DNA of 37,972 bases from Pseudomonas sp. URMO17WK12:I11 (lineage in GTDB: Bacteria; Pseudomonadota; Gammaproteobacteria; Pseudomonadales; Pseudomonadaceae). The stretch lies in NCBI RefSeq assembly GCF_007677725.1, contig NZ_VEDF01000007.1, positions 83,534-121,505 on the forward strand, in the 5' to 3' direction. Position numbers and translations under genes: made by a program. How positions within the stretch are numbered: the first letter of the stretch is position 1; each line of letters opens with the position of its first letter. The notes beneath the pieces were generated by a model. That model saw only the letters and a program-made list of their open reading frames with translations, did no database searches and had not been told where the DNA came from. This document shows positions 22,453-32,907 of this stretch, piece after piece.

Positions 22453-24566
22453 GCGCTTACCCCCAGCCACAGGATGGCAAATCGGTTCTCCTGGTGGTGG
22501 ACGATTACCCGGAAAACCTCATCAGCATGCGAGCGCTACTCGCGCATACCGATTGGCAAGTGCTGACGGCAAGTTCAGGCACCCAGGCGCTTGGCACGCT
22601 GCTCGAACACGATGTCGACCTGGTCCTGCTCGATGTGCAGATGCCCGAGATGGACGGCTTCGAGGTAGCCCGGCTGATGCGTGGCAGCCAGCGTACTCGG
22701 CTGACGCCGATCATCTTCCTGACCGCCAACGAACAATCCGATGCCGCCGTGCTCAAGGGCTACGCCAGCGGGGCGGTGGATTACCTGTTCAAGCCCTTCG
22801 ATCCGCAGATCCTCAAGCCCAAGGTGCAGGCGCAACTGGATCAACAGCGTAATCGGCGCATGCTGCAGCGGTTGACCCGCGAGCTGGAAACCGCCCGGGC
22901 GTTCAATGCCTCGATCCTGGAAAATGCCGCCGAAGGCATTCTGGTGGTCAATGTCGGTGGTGCGATCACGTACGCCAATCCCGCCATCTCGCGGTTGCTG
23001 CAAACCCCGGTCGAGCCGCTGCAAGGCGCACACTTGCTGGATCTGTTGCAACTGGCCAGTCCTACCCTATGGGCTGAGTCGCAGTTCCAGCACGCTTACC
23101 TCGCCCGGCAGATTTTGCGCGTGCACGACGCCCACTTACGTGTGCCTGGCGGGCAACTGATACCGATCACATTGTCCTGCGCGCCTTTGCCGGCCGAGCA
23201 ACAGGCGATGGTCGTGACCGTGCTGGACATGTCGGTGGAGCGCAACCTGCACCAGCAGCTCGAGTATCAGGCGGTCACCGACCCCTTGACCGGCCTGCTC
23301 AATCGTCGCGGCTTCTACCAGGCGGCCGAAGGCGTGTTGCTGCGCGGTGAACGTGCGCACAAAGCCCAGGCGCTGATGTACATGGACCTCGATGGTTTCA
23401 AGCGGATCAACGATTCGCTCGGGCATGAGGCCGGTGACCGGGTATTGCGCTGGGTGGCCGATCAGATCAAGGACTGCCTGGGCAGCGAGGCGCTGCTGGC
23501 ACGCATGGGCGGCGACGAATTCACCGCGCTGTTCGACGGCCTACCCTATCCTGAGCAAGCTGGGCGCTACGCCGAGAAGCTGCTCGAACGGGTGTCGATC
23601 CAGCAGCAAGTCGACGGCCTGGACGTGTGCCTTGGCGTGAGCATCGGCATTGCGACGTTCCCCGATTGCGGGGGCAACGTCGAGGGTTTGTTGCGTGCAG
23701 CTGACACGGCAATGTACGCGGCCAAGCAAGCCGGCCGCCAGCAATACCGCTTCTACGATCAGGAACTCAATGGCCGTGCGCGCTCGCGGCTGATGCTCGA
23801 AGACAGCGTGCGCAACGCCATCGAGGAACAGGACTTCAGCCTGGTCTACCAGCCTCAGGTGGCCTTCGCCGACGGTAAACTGCGCGGTTTCGAGGCCTTG
23901 CTGCGCTGGCAGCACCCAAGCGTTGGCGATGTGCCGCCGGGGCTGTTCATCCCGCTGCTCGAGGAGGCGCGTCTGATCAACCGCCTGGCCAGCTGGATCT
24001 ACCGCCAAGGTGCCGCCCAGCGCCAGGCCTGGTGCCAGCGCTTTGACCCCGACCTGATCCTGGGCATCAGCCTGAGCCGCGCCCAGTTCTCCATGCCCAG
24101 CCTGGTCGATGAACTGCAACGGGTGATTCATGACTACCAGCTTGATCCTGCGCAGTTGGAAGTCGAGGTCGCCGAGACCTCGCTGATGTACAACATCGAC
24201 GCTGCGGTCAAACAGGTCCATCGCCTGCGCGAGCTGGGCGTGCGGGTGGCGTTGGATGACTTCGGTGCCGGTGATTGCTCGCTGCGCATGTTGCGTGACC
24301 TGCCCATCGACACCTTGAAGCTCGATCGGCATCTGGTCGCGCGCCTGCCAGATTCAGCCGCCGATGCCGCGCTGGTGCGCAGCGTCATCGGCCTGTGCGC
24401 CGATTACCGGATCACGGTGATTGCCGAAGGCGTCGAGACCCAGGCCCAGGCGGCCTGGTTGCAGGCCAGTGGTTGCGCCTATGTCCAAGGGTTCCTGGTG
24501 GCGCACCCGATGACGCCGGCCGATGCCAGCGGCTTTGCGGCGAAATTTCCCTGGCCACCTGTCTGA
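22446..24566 (+). CDS. cfcR: Response regulator with REC-PAS-GGDEF-EAL domains (CfcR-like)
   Basis: A 706-residue cytoplasmic c-di-GMP regulator. Domains in order: receiver about 12-128 with phosphate-accepting Asp63 (LLDVQMPEMDG) and KPF near 116; PAS about 152-265; GGDEF about 275-440 with intact GGDEF at 355-359; EAL about 450-690 with FEALLRW at 482-488. No RxxD inhibitory site is seen five residues before GGDEF. In the EAL domain the usual Asn of the NLS metal-binding motif is Ser542 (ISLS), and loop 6 reads DDFGAGDCS instead of DDFGTGYSS, so phosphodiesterase activity may be weak. It matches P. putida CfcR, the sole GGDEF/EAL response regulator there, which raises c-di-GMP and promotes biofilm. 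It lies after the fba terminator as its own unit. Confidence 0.9.
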   Translation: MDGAYPQPQDGKSVLLVVDDYPENLISMRALLAHTDWQVLTASSGTQALGTLLEHDVDLVLLDVQMPEMDGFEVARLMRGSQRTRLTPIIFLTANEQSDAAVLKGYASGAVDYLFKPFDPQILKPKVQAQLDQQRNRRMLQRLTRELETARAFNASILENAAEGILVVNVGGAITYANPAISRLLQTPVEPLQGAHLLDLLQLASPTLWAESQFQHAYLARQILRVHDAHLRVPGGQLIPITLSCAPLPAEQQAMVVTVLDMSVERNLHQQLEYQAVTDPLTGLLNRRGFYQAAEGVLLRGERAHKAQALMYMDLDGFKRINDSLGHEAGDRVLRWVADQIKDCLGSEALLARMGGDEFTALFDGLPYPEQAGRYAEKLLERVSIQQQVDGLDVCLGVSIGIATFPDCGGNVEGLLRAADTAMYAAKQAGRQQYRFYDQELNGRARSRLMLEDSVRNAIEEQDFSLVYQPQVAFADGKLRGFEALLRWQHPSVGDVPPGLFIPLLEEARLINRLASWIYRQGAAQRQAWCQRFDPDLILGISLSRAQFSMPSLVDELQRVIHDYQLDPAQLEVEVAETSLMYNIDAAVKQVHRLRELGVRVALDDFGAGDCSLRMLRDLPIDTLKLDRHLVARLPDSAADAALVRSVIGLCADYRITVIAEGVETQAQAAWLQASGCAYVQGFLVAHPMTPADASGFAAKFPWPPV

Positions 24567-24605
24567 TTGGCTAGAATCGGCATTCGTGACACCGACTGCC
24601 AGGCC

Positions 24606-25106
24606 ATGACCGAACTCCGTTATCTGCAAGCCTACCCGCCGCACCTGCAAGAGCAGGTGCGTCAGTTGATCGCCAGCGACCGCCTGGGTGCTTACCTGCA
24701 GCGCCGTTACCCTGACCGCCATGACGTGCAGAGCGACAAGGCGCTGTATGGCTACGCCCAGGCGCTGCGCCAGCAGTACCTGCGCAGCGCGCCGGGCCTG
24801 GACAAGGTGCTGTTCGACAACCGCCTGGACCTGACCCATCGCGCCCTGGGCCTCAACACGGCGGTGTCGCGGGTGCAGGGCGGCAAGCTCAAGGCCAAGA
24901 AGGAAATCCGCATCGCTTCGCTGTTCAAAGAGGCCGCGCCGGAATTTCTGCGCATGATCGTCGTGCACGAGCTGGCGCACCTGCGCGAGCGCGATCACAG
25001 CAAAGCGTTCTACCAGCTCTGCCAACACATGGAGCCGGCGTACCATCAACTGGAATTCGACCTGCGCGTCTACCTCACCTACCGGGAGTTGCCGGGCACT
25101 TTGTAA
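24606..25106 (+). CDS. YgjP-like / DUF45 zinc metallopeptidase family protein
   Basis: A 166-residue soluble protein with the zinc motif HELAH at 121-125 (His121, Glu122, His125). A further His131 in DHSKAFYQLC is the likely third ligand. This layout, HExxH then a nearby NHS- or DHS-like motif, matches the YgjP/DUF45 (WLM-related) family. No substrate is known for this group. The ATG of MTELRYLQ is chosen as the first codon of the conserved region; the ribosome-binding site is weak. A winged-helix gene follows 12 bp later and is probably co-transcribed. Confidence 0.8.
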   Translation: MTELRYLQAYPPHLQEQVRQLIASDRLGAYLQRRYPDRHDVQSDKALYGYAQALRQQYLRSAPGLDKVLFDNRLDLTHRALGLNTAVSRVQGGKLKAKKEIRIASLFKEAAPEFLRMIVVHELAHLRERDHSKAFYQLCQHMEPAYHQLEFDLRVYLTYRELPGTL

Positions 25107-25118
25107 GGACCACGCAGC

Positions 25119-25430
25119 ATGGATGTGAGCAAGACCAAGAGCAGTTTCTACCGCCGTCTCTACGTCGCCTGGCTGATCGACAGCCAGACCGCCACCAGTG
25201 TGCCAGCGCTGATGGCGGCCACCGGCATGCCTCGGCGTACTGCCCAGGACACGCTGGCCGCCCTCGCGGACCTGGACATCGTCTGCGAGTTCGAGCAACA
25301 GGAAGGCGCGCGCAATCATGCCGGTCACTACCGAATTCGTGACTGGGGAGCGATCGACAAGCAATGGATCGCCCACCACCTGCAGGCGGTCAGAGCGGTA
25401 TTGGGATATCCGCCAGCGGGCGAGCACTGA
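25119..25430 (+). CDS. Winged-helix DNA-binding family protein, function unknown
   Basis: A 103-residue basic protein. The segment SVPALMAATGMPRRTAQDTLAALADLDIV (about 27-55) reads as helix-turn-helix with recognition helix RRTAQDTLAAL, followed by a wing-like HAGHYRIRDWG. It could be a small transcription regulator, but I do not recognise a named gene. AAGGA ten bases upstream supports the ATG. It sits 12 bp after the YgjP-like gene. Confidence 0.7.
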   Translation: MDVSKTKSSFYRRLYVAWLIDSQTATSVPALMAATGMPRRTAQDTLAALADLDIVCEFEQQEGARNHAGHYRIRDWGAIDKQWIAHHLQAVRAVLGYPPAGEH

Positions 25431-25568
25431 TCGACAGCCGGTCGGCAGATTCGGCCGATTTAGAGGCTAAATGACAGTATTGGCCGCTGCCTGACGCCAT
25501 GGCTTTGTGTAATCTGACCGGCGTTCACCTGCTCCAGCGTGTGCCTCCTACTGCGAAAGGACTTCTGC

Positions 25569-26306
25569 ATGCGGCCACTGCTTTGTGCGTTGGGTTTGTC
25601 GATTCTGCTGTTGGCGACACCGGCTATCGGCCTTGAGAGGCTGCGCCTGGTTGCCGACAGCTGGCCGCCGTTCAGCGACCGCTCCATGCCCGGCGGTGGA
25701 CTGGCTACGAGCCTGGTGACCACGGCACTGAGCCGCGCAGGCTACACCAGCGCCTACGAGGAAGTCCCCTGGGCGCATGCCTTGCTCGGCATAGGCGAGG
25801 GACGCTATGACGTGCTGATCAATGCCTGGTACACCGACGCGCGGGCGCAGCTGGGGCAGTTTTCCGAAGCTTACCTGACCAATCGCATTCGCTTGCTGCA
25901 ACGCAAGGGCGAGGCCCTGCGTTATCGAGAGCAAGCCGACCTCTACCCGTACAGCATCGCCGTGGTCCGGGATTATGCCTATTCCGCGCAGTTCGATGGC
26001 GACACTCGCCTGCACAAGGTGGCGGTGCGCAATTTCTCCTCGGCCGTACGCATGCTCGCGGCAGGGCGCGTGAACCTGGCGGTCGAGGATGAGTACGTGG
26101 CGCGCTACAACCTGCAGCGCGAGCCGCAGCATGTGCGCGATGCCGTGGTGCTGGTGGAGCCGGCCCTGGCAGAAAACAGCCTGCACATCCTGGTCAGCCT
26201 CAAGCACCCTCACCATGCGCAGATCATCCAGCGCTTCGAGCAAGCGCTGGCGAGCATGAAAGCCGACGGCAGCTACGCGCGTCTGTTGCGCCAGCATGGC
26301 TTCTGA
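25569..26306 (+). CDS. Periplasmic solute-binding protein, SBP_bac_3 type (orphan)
   Basis: A 245-residue precursor with a signal peptide (LLCALGLSILLLATPAIG). The mature protein opens LERLRLVADSWPPFSD, then shows family-3 features: a lobe-1 segment ending in VPWAHALLGIGEGRYDVLIN, and a lobe-2 part with VRDYAYSAQF and AAGRVNLAVEDEY. The WAP/WPP motif and overall layout resemble the protein at 2436-3224, suggesting a paralogous group. No permease or ATPase is nearby, so its partner and ligand are unknown. The ATG is chosen for AAAGGA upstream and the signal peptide that begins there. Confidence 0.8.
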   Translation: MRPLLCALGLSILLLATPAIGLERLRLVADSWPPFSDRSMPGGGLATSLVTTALSRAGYTSAYEEVPWAHALLGIGEGRYDVLINAWYTDARAQLGQFSEAYLTNRIRLLQRKGEALRYREQADLYPYSIAVVRDYAYSAQFDGDTRLHKVAVRNFSSAVRMLAAGRVNLAVEDEYVARYNLQREPQHVRDAVVLVEPALAENSLHILVSLKHPHHAQIIQRFEQALASMKADGSYARLLRQHGF

Positions 26307-26311
26307 GCGCC

Positions 26312-26343
26312 AGCGCCAAGGCCAGGGTCAGCTGGCCGGCGCT
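26312..26343. terminator. Hairpin between convergent genes
   Basis: AGCGCC (26312-26317) pairs with GGCGCT (26338-26343) and GGCCAG (26320-26325) with CTGGCC (26332-26337), a 12-bp stem with a 2-nt bulge. It overlaps the yccS stop codon and sits just after the solute-binding gene. There is no T-run, so its strength is uncertain. Confidence 0.5.
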
Positions 26344-28511
26344 TGCTTGATCAAGTGCGCAGCAAGGGTGCGCAAGGGCGCCAACTGCCGGCAGATCAGC
26401 GCCAGTTGGGTCTGCACCAGCCGTTGGTGTTCGTCCAGCTCTTCAGGCATCTGCTCCAACGCGCTGGCCAGAGCCTCTTCCTCATCACTGTGAATCGCCA
26501 CCGGCAAGCGCGCCGCCAGGCCATTGGCAATCTCGTCGAGGCTTTTCGCCAGGCTTTGCCCGGCGCCGTCGATCAGCTGTTCCTGCACCTGGGCCGGCAG
26601 CGCGGTATCGCGGTGCGCGCCCAGGCCCGACAGATAGCTGAGCAAGGTATGCGAGAGCACAAGGAAGCGAAAACCGACATCGGCCTCTTTGCGGAAATGC
26701 CCGGGTTCCATGAGCATGTTGGCCAAGGTCGTCGACAGCGCCGCGTCGGCGTTGTGGGCATTGCGCCGGGCCAGGCGATAAGCCAGGTCGTCACGCTTGC
26801 CATAGGCGTATTGCTGCATGATCTGGCGCAGGTACTCGCTGGCGCAGGTCAGGGTATTGGCCAGCGCCTTGTTCAGGCGTCGGCCCTGCCAGTCAGGCAG
26901 GAACAGGAACACCGCGAGAATGGCGATCAGGCTGCCGACCAGCGTATCGAACAGACGCGGCAGGAACAGCCCGTAACCGTCGCCGATCTGGTTGAAGCAG
27001 AACAGCACCATCAGCGTGATCGCCGCCGTGGCCAAGGTGTAGCGGGTGGTACGGTTGACGAAGAACACCACCCCGGCGGCCACGGCGAACAACGACTGCA
27101 CCACCTGGCTGGGGAACAGGTCGAACAGCACCCAACCCACCGTCAGGCCTATCGCCGTACCGAAGATACGCTGCACCAGTTTGCGCCGCGTCGCACCGTA
27201 GTTGGGCTGGCAAACGAACAGTGTGGTGAGGATGATCCAGTAGCCCTGGGTCGGGTGAATCAGGTGCACCATGCCGTAGCCGATCGCCAGCGCCAGGGGC
27301 AGGCGCAGGGCATGGCGGAACAGCAGCGAGGTTGGGGTCAGCTGAGTGCGCAGCCGGATCCAGACATCCTTGAGCGTGCGCGGCGAGCGGTCCAGCAGGC
27401 TGCTGTCGCTGGCATCGGCGAGGCTGTCGGGGTTGCTGGCAGCACCGAGCAGGCGATCAAGGGAGGCCAGGTTGGCGGCCAGGGCCCGCAGCGAGCGTAA
27501 CAGGCTGCGCCAGGCCGGGTTGTTCTGGGTGCGCAGATGCTCCAGCGAGGCATTGAGGTCTTCCAGCGCCTCGGCGAAACCGCTGGCCAGCACGAACGGC
27601 TGGCGCAGACGGATCGTGCGCGCCAGCTCCTGGCACGAAGCGCCCTGTTTGCGCAGCAGCCGCTGGCAGCGGAACATCACGTCACTGTGGAAGAACGCCT
27701 CGGTCAATGCGTTGTACGGGTAGTGCGAGGCGCTGACCCGTTCGTGGATGTCCTGGGCCAGGAAGTACAGCTTCAGGTAGCGACTGACCTTCGAGTTCGG
27801 CTGGCTGTTGCCCACCCGGTGCAAGATGATTTCCTTGGCGGCGTTGAGCGCTGCGACCACTTTGCCGTTCTGCCGCGCCAGTTCCAGGCGCTGGGCTTCG
27901 ACGTCGAGGTTGCGAATCGGCTCGAACAGGCTGGCCTTGAGCTTGAGGTAGCTGCCCAGCTCGAAGAACAGCTTGGCCAGGCTCTGTTGCACCGGTTGGT
28001 TGGAAAACAACGCTTGCCACAGCACCGAGAGCAGCCCGTACCAGGCTGCGCCTGCCACCAGCAGCATGGGCTCGTGCCAGAAATCACTGACCTGCCCGCC
28101 CCGTTGGTCCACGCCAATCATGGTGTAGACCGCCGTGATCAGGGTGGCCGAGGCGATTGCACCGTAGCGTTCGCCGAGTGCGCCCAGCATGGTCAGGGCG
28201 AACGCCGCCAATGCCAGGGCGATGACGAAAATCCACGGGTAGGGGAACAGCAGCTCCACTGCCAGTGCGGCAATGGCAAAGCACGGCAGGGTTACGCCCA
28301 AGGCGCTGAGGCGCCCTTGCCAGCTGTCGTCGGTTTCCGCCAGGGCGCTGGCGATGATGCCGAGGAACAGCGGAATCAACAACGCCATCTCGTTCTGGTA
28401 CCAGCACAGGGCCAGGCTACCGGTAAGGGCGATGGTGACGCGGATGCTGTAGCTGAACTTGTCCTGGCCCCACAGGCGACGCAGTGACTGACGCAACGAA
28501 CTCGATGACAT
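26328..28511 (-). CDS. yccS: YccS-type inner-membrane protein (FUSC family)
   Basis: A 727-residue membrane protein with two hydrophobic blocks of several helices each (about 20-180 and 400-540), separated by a long soluble helical part and followed by a soluble C-terminal domain. The core HPTQGYWIILTTLFVCQPNYGATRRKLVQRIFGT is the signature of the FUSC/YccS group, related to aromatic-acid efflux protein AaeB. Length and layout fit YccS. The transported substrate is not known. It is downstream of the flavoprotein gene, with 83 bp between them. Confidence 0.93.
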   Translation of the reverse strand: MSSSSLRQSLRRLWGQDKFSYSIRVTIALTGSLALCWYQNEMALLIPLFLGIIASALAETDDSWQGRLSALGVTLPCFAIAALAVELLFPYPWIFVIALALAAFALTMLGALGERYGAIASATLITAVYTMIGVDQRGGQVSDFWHEPMLLVAGAAWYGLLSVLWQALFSNQPVQQSLAKLFFELGSYLKLKASLFEPIRNLDVEAQRLELARQNGKVVAALNAAKEIILHRVGNSQPNSKVSRYLKLYFLAQDIHERVSASHYPYNALTEAFFHSDVMFRCQRLLRKQGASCQELARTIRLRQPFVLASGFAEALEDLNASLEHLRTQNNPAWRSLLRSLRALAANLASLDRLLGAASNPDSLADASDSSLLDRSPRTLKDVWIRLRTQLTPTSLLFRHALRLPLALAIGYGMVHLIHPTQGYWIILTTLFVCQPNYGATRRKLVQRIFGTAIGLTVGWVLFDLFPSQVVQSLFAVAAGVVFFVNRTTRYTLATAAITLMVLFCFNQIGDGYGLFLPRLFDTLVGSLIAILAVFLFLPDWQGRRLNKALANTLTCASEYLRQIMQQYAYGKRDDLAYRLARRNAHNADAALSTTLANMLMEPGHFRKEADVGFRFLVLSHTLLSYLSGLGAHRDTALPAQVQEQLIDGAGQSLAKSLDEIANGLAARLPVAIHSDEEEALASALEQMPEELDEHQRLVQTQLALICRQLAPLRTLAAHLIKQAPAS

Positions 28512-28594
28512 GATGGCCCGCTAGGCAGTGATCGAATGAATGCATGGCAGCACGTCCAGCAAGAAGCGTTCCGTGCTGCTGAATGGATTCTACT

Positions 28595-29776
28595 CTACAC
28601 GAACTGCGCAGCGGCATTGGCCGATGCCCAGGCCCATTGGAAATTGAACCCCCCCAGGTGACCGGTGACGTCGAGCACTTCGCCGATGAAATACAGGCCG
28701 GGGCTTTTCAGCGATTCCATGGTCTTGGACGACACCTCGCGGGTGTCGACGCCGCCCAGGGTCACTTCCGCAGTGCGGTAGCCCTCGGTGCCCGCTGGCA
28801 CCACGCGCCAGCTCGCCAGTTGCGCGGCGATCTGCGCCAGTTGCGCGGGGGTGTACTGCTTCATCGGCCGCGACTCGAACCACTGCTCGGCGAGCAGGTT
28901 CGCCAGCTTGCGGGTGAACACCTCGCCCAGCACAGTCTTGAGTTCGGCATTGGCCCGTTCGGCCTGCATCTGTTGCAGCCAGGTCAAGGCGTCGCGGTCT
29001 GGCAGCAAGTTGATTTCGACCGTATCGCCGGCCTCCCAGAACGACGATATCTGCAAGATCGCCGGGCCGCTCAGGCCGCGGTGGGTGAACAGCAGGTTTT
29101 CGCGGAAGCTGGTGCCATTGCAGGTGGCCGTGCAATCGAGCGAGGTGCCGGACAGTTCAGTGCACATCGCCTTGAGTTGCGGCTCGGTAATGGTGAACGG
29201 CACCAGGCCGGCGCGGGTTGGCAGCAGGCTATGCCCAAATTGCCGCGCGACCTGGTAGCCGAAGCCGGTGGCGCCCAGGGTCGGAATCGACAAGCCGCCG
29301 GTGGCGATCACCAGCGACTGGCAGGCGAACAGGCCAGCACTGGTGTGCAACAGGTAGCCGTCCTGGGTTTTGTCGATCTGCTCGATGCTGGTGTGCATGC
29401 GCAGCTCGGCGCCCGCTTCAGCGCACTCGGCCAGCAGCATGTCGAGAATGTCGCTGGCCTTGTTGTCGCAGAACAGCTGACCGAGCTTCTTCTCGTGATA
29501 CGGCACGCCATGCTTGCACACCAGCTCGATGAAGTCCCACTGGGTGTAGCGGGCCAGCGCCGATTTGCAGAAATGCGCGTTGTGCGAGAGGAAATTGGCA
29601 GGCTCGGTGTACAGGTTGGTGAAGTTGCAGCGGCCGCCGCCCGACATGAGGATCTTCTTGCCGGGCTTGTTGGCGTGGTCGAGCAGCAGGACCCGGCGGC
29701 CGCGGCGGGCGCTGAGCTGGGCGCACATCAAGCCAGCGGCGCCAGCGCCGAGGATGATCACGTCGGTGGAGTGCAC
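28595..29776 (-). CDS. HI0933-family NAD(P)/FAD-dependent oxidoreductase
   Basis: A 393-residue flavoprotein. It starts with the FAD-binding GAGAAGLMCA (dinucleotide fold), then the family signature KPGKKILMSGGGRCNFTN near 37-54. Further on come VIATGGLSIPTLGATGFGY near 155 and GLYFIGEVLDVTGHLGGFNFQWAWASA at the C-terminus, where FAD is contacted again. This is the YhiN/HI0933 (BaiN-related) group, whose physiological substrate is mostly unknown. The start codon is GTG, supported by GAGGT eight bases upstream. It lies between dbpA and yccS on the same strand. Confidence 0.92.
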   Translation of the reverse strand: MHSTDVIILGAGAAGLMCAQLSARRGRRVLLLDHANKPGKKILMSGGGRCNFTNLYTEPANFLSHNAHFCKSALARYTQWDFIELVCKHGVPYHEKKLGQLFCDNKASDILDMLLAECAEAGAELRMHTSIEQIDKTQDGYLLHTSAGLFACQSLVIATGGLSIPTLGATGFGYQVARQFGHSLLPTRAGLVPFTITEPQLKAMCTELSGTSLDCTATCNGTSFRENLLFTHRGLSGPAILQISSFWEAGDTVEINLLPDRDALTWLQQMQAERANAELKTVLGEVFTRKLANLLAEQWFESRPMKQYTPAQLAQIAAQLASWRVVPAGTEGYRTAEVTLGGVDTREVSSKTMESLKSPGLYFIGEVLDVTGHLGGFNFQWAWASANAAAQFV

Positions 29777-29819
29777 GGTGTTACCTCATAGATAGCCGGC
29801 GCCTGCTTAGCAGCCCTCA

Positions 29820-29875
29820 GGACACCAAGCGTTCTCGTTCCCGCATGGAAGCGGGGAACGGCCTGGTGTCGCCAG
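29820..29875 (-). terminator. Imperfect hairpin downstream of dbpA
   Basis: Outer GACACCA and TGGTGTC arms and an inner GTTCCCGC with GCGGGGAAC arm (one bulge) form a long imperfect stem between dbpA and the flavoprotein gene. It may end dbpA transcription or be an intergenic repeat. No T-run is visible. Confidence 0.45.
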
Positions 29876-29902
29876 AGGGCCGCCAAGTGGCCCCGAGAAC
29901 AT

Positions 29903-31288
<1,386 letters not shown>

Positions 31289-31352
31289 GAGGCGGGCCTG
31301 CGGTGCGAAGCGAAAAATGCCGCACAGTCTACCAGCCTCGTGGCCATTCCCC

Positions 31353-32780
31353 CTAAGACTCCATGTGCTGTTCCGGACGACGGGCACGCCTCCCGTCCGT
31401 TGGCGAGAGCTGCAGGAAGATCGCCGCGGCCAGCATGGCCATCACGCCAATGGTGACGAAGGTCAGCTGAAACGCGCCCAGGGTGGTTTCCACGCCATCG
31501 GCACTGCCTGCCGCCGTGAAGCCGCCGAGCAACGCACCGGCGCAGGCCACGCCCAGGCTCAGCGACAGCTGCGCGACCACCGACAGCAGGCTGTTGCCGC
31601 TGCTGGCACTGGCATCGTCGAGGTCGATCAGGGTCACCGTGTTCATGGCCGTGAATTGCATCGAGTTGACCGCGCCGAGCAGCGCCAGCTGCACCAGCAG
31701 CATGGCGTACGGCGTCTGTTCATCGACCAGGCCCAGGCTGGCCAGGAGGATCCCCAGCAGCAGCGTATTACCGGTCAGCACGATGCGGTAGCCAAGACGC
31801 TCGATCAGCGGCCGGGCCACGGACTTGGCGAGCATCGCCGAGGCCGCCAGCGGTATCATGCTCATGCCGGCCTGGGCCGGCGAGTAGCCCAGGGCGACCT
31901 GCAACAGCAATGGCACCAGAAACGGCAGGGCGCCACTGCCCAGGCGCGAGAACAGGTTGCCAAGGATACCGATGGCGAAGGTCCGTACGCGAAACAGGCT
32001 GGGCGAGAACAGCGGCTCCGGGTCGCGCCCGGCCCGTAGCCAATAGGCGGCCAGGCAGGCCATGCCGGCGAACAGCAGCAACATCACCCGCAGGTGCGGC
32101 AGGTGCAGCTCGCCCAGGCCCTCCATGGCGATGGTAATCAGCACCATGGCGGCGCCGAACAGCAGAAAGCCCGGGCCATCGAAGGAAGTGCGCTCGGCGC
32201 CGCGCAGGTCGGGGATGAATTTCCACACGGCGTAGCAACCCAACGCGCCGACCGGCAGATTGAGCAGAAAGATCCAGTGCCAGCTGAGGATTTCCACCAG
32301 CCAGCCGCCCAAGGTCGGGCCCAGCAGCGGGCCCAGCAGGCCGGGGATGGTGATGAAACTCATGATCCTCACCAGCTCGCTGCGCGGGTAGGCGCGCAGC
32401 ACCACCAAACGCCCCACCGGCAACATCAGCGCCCCACCCAGCCCCTGCACGACGCGGGCAAAGATCAGAAAGCCCAGGCTGTTGGCGGCGGCACACAGCA
32501 GCGAGCCGAAGCTGAACAGCAGGATCGCACTGAAGAAGATGCGCTTGGTGCCGAAGCGGTCGGCTACCCAGCCCGAAGCGGGTATCAGCAGCGCCACAGT
32601 GAGCATGTAGGCGATGATCACGCCTTGCATGCGCAGCGGGTCCTCGGCCAGGGAACGGGCCATGGCTGGCAGGGCGGTATTGAGAATGGTGCCGTCCAGC
32701 GATTGCATGAAGAAGGCGATGGCGACCACCCAGGGCAGCCAACGGGCGGTGATGGGGTCCAGCGGGGCTCGATCGGGCAT
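31353..32780 (-). CDS. mdtD: MFS exporter of the DHA2 family, MdtD-like
   Basis: A 475-residue inner-membrane transporter with about 14 membrane helices. It has WLPWVVAIAFFMQSLDGTILNTALPAMA (motif D1 region), WVADRFGTKRIFF (motif A), and RVVQGLGGALMLPVGRL with GLLGPLLGPTLGGWLVE (motif C, typical of drug:H+ antiporters). Overall it is close to E. coli MdtD, including MNTVTLIDLDDASASSGNSLLS near the C-terminus. In E. coli mdtD lies in the mdtABCD-baeSR operon; here it is alone, so its substrate is unknown. The ribosome-binding site is weak. Confidence 0.88.
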   Translation of the reverse strand: MPDRAPLDPITARWLPWVVAIAFFMQSLDGTILNTALPAMARSLAEDPLRMQGVIIAYMLTVALLIPASGWVADRFGTKRIFFSAILLFSFGSLLCAAANSLGFLIFARVVQGLGGALMLPVGRLVVLRAYPRSELVRIMSFITIPGLLGPLLGPTLGGWLVEILSWHWIFLLNLPVGALGCYAVWKFIPDLRGAERTSFDGPGFLLFGAAMVLITIAMEGLGELHLPHLRVMLLLFAGMACLAAYWLRAGRDPEPLFSPSLFRVRTFAIGILGNLFSRLGSGALPFLVPLLLQVALGYSPAQAGMSMIPLAASAMLAKSVARPLIERLGYRIVLTGNTLLLGILLASLGLVDEQTPYAMLLVQLALLGAVNSMQFTAMNTVTLIDLDDASASSGNSLLSVVAQLSLSLGVACAGALLGGFTAAGSADGVETTLGAFQLTFVTIGVMAMLAAAIFLQLSPTDGRRARRPEQHMES

Positions 32781-32867
32781 GGCGTGCTATTCCGTCAGTG
32801 CCGGCCTGTGTCCGGGCCAGCCCGCTCGCGCACGATCTGCATGACCTGCAGCTGCTAGATCGTTGCC

Positions 32868-32892
32868 GTGGGAGCGGGTCTGGCCGCGAAAG
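32868..32892. repeat. P. putida-type REP-like half repeat
   Basis: GTGGGAGCGGGTCTGGCCGC followed by GAAAGG matches the common P. putida intergenic repeat. It lies in the 127-bp gap between the exporter and the TldE-like gene. Next to it, GTGATTGCAATCAC (32898-32911) is a perfect 14-bp palindrome that includes the TldE-like stop codon. Confidence 0.5.
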
Positions 32893-32907
32893 GACCGGTG
32901 ATTGCAA

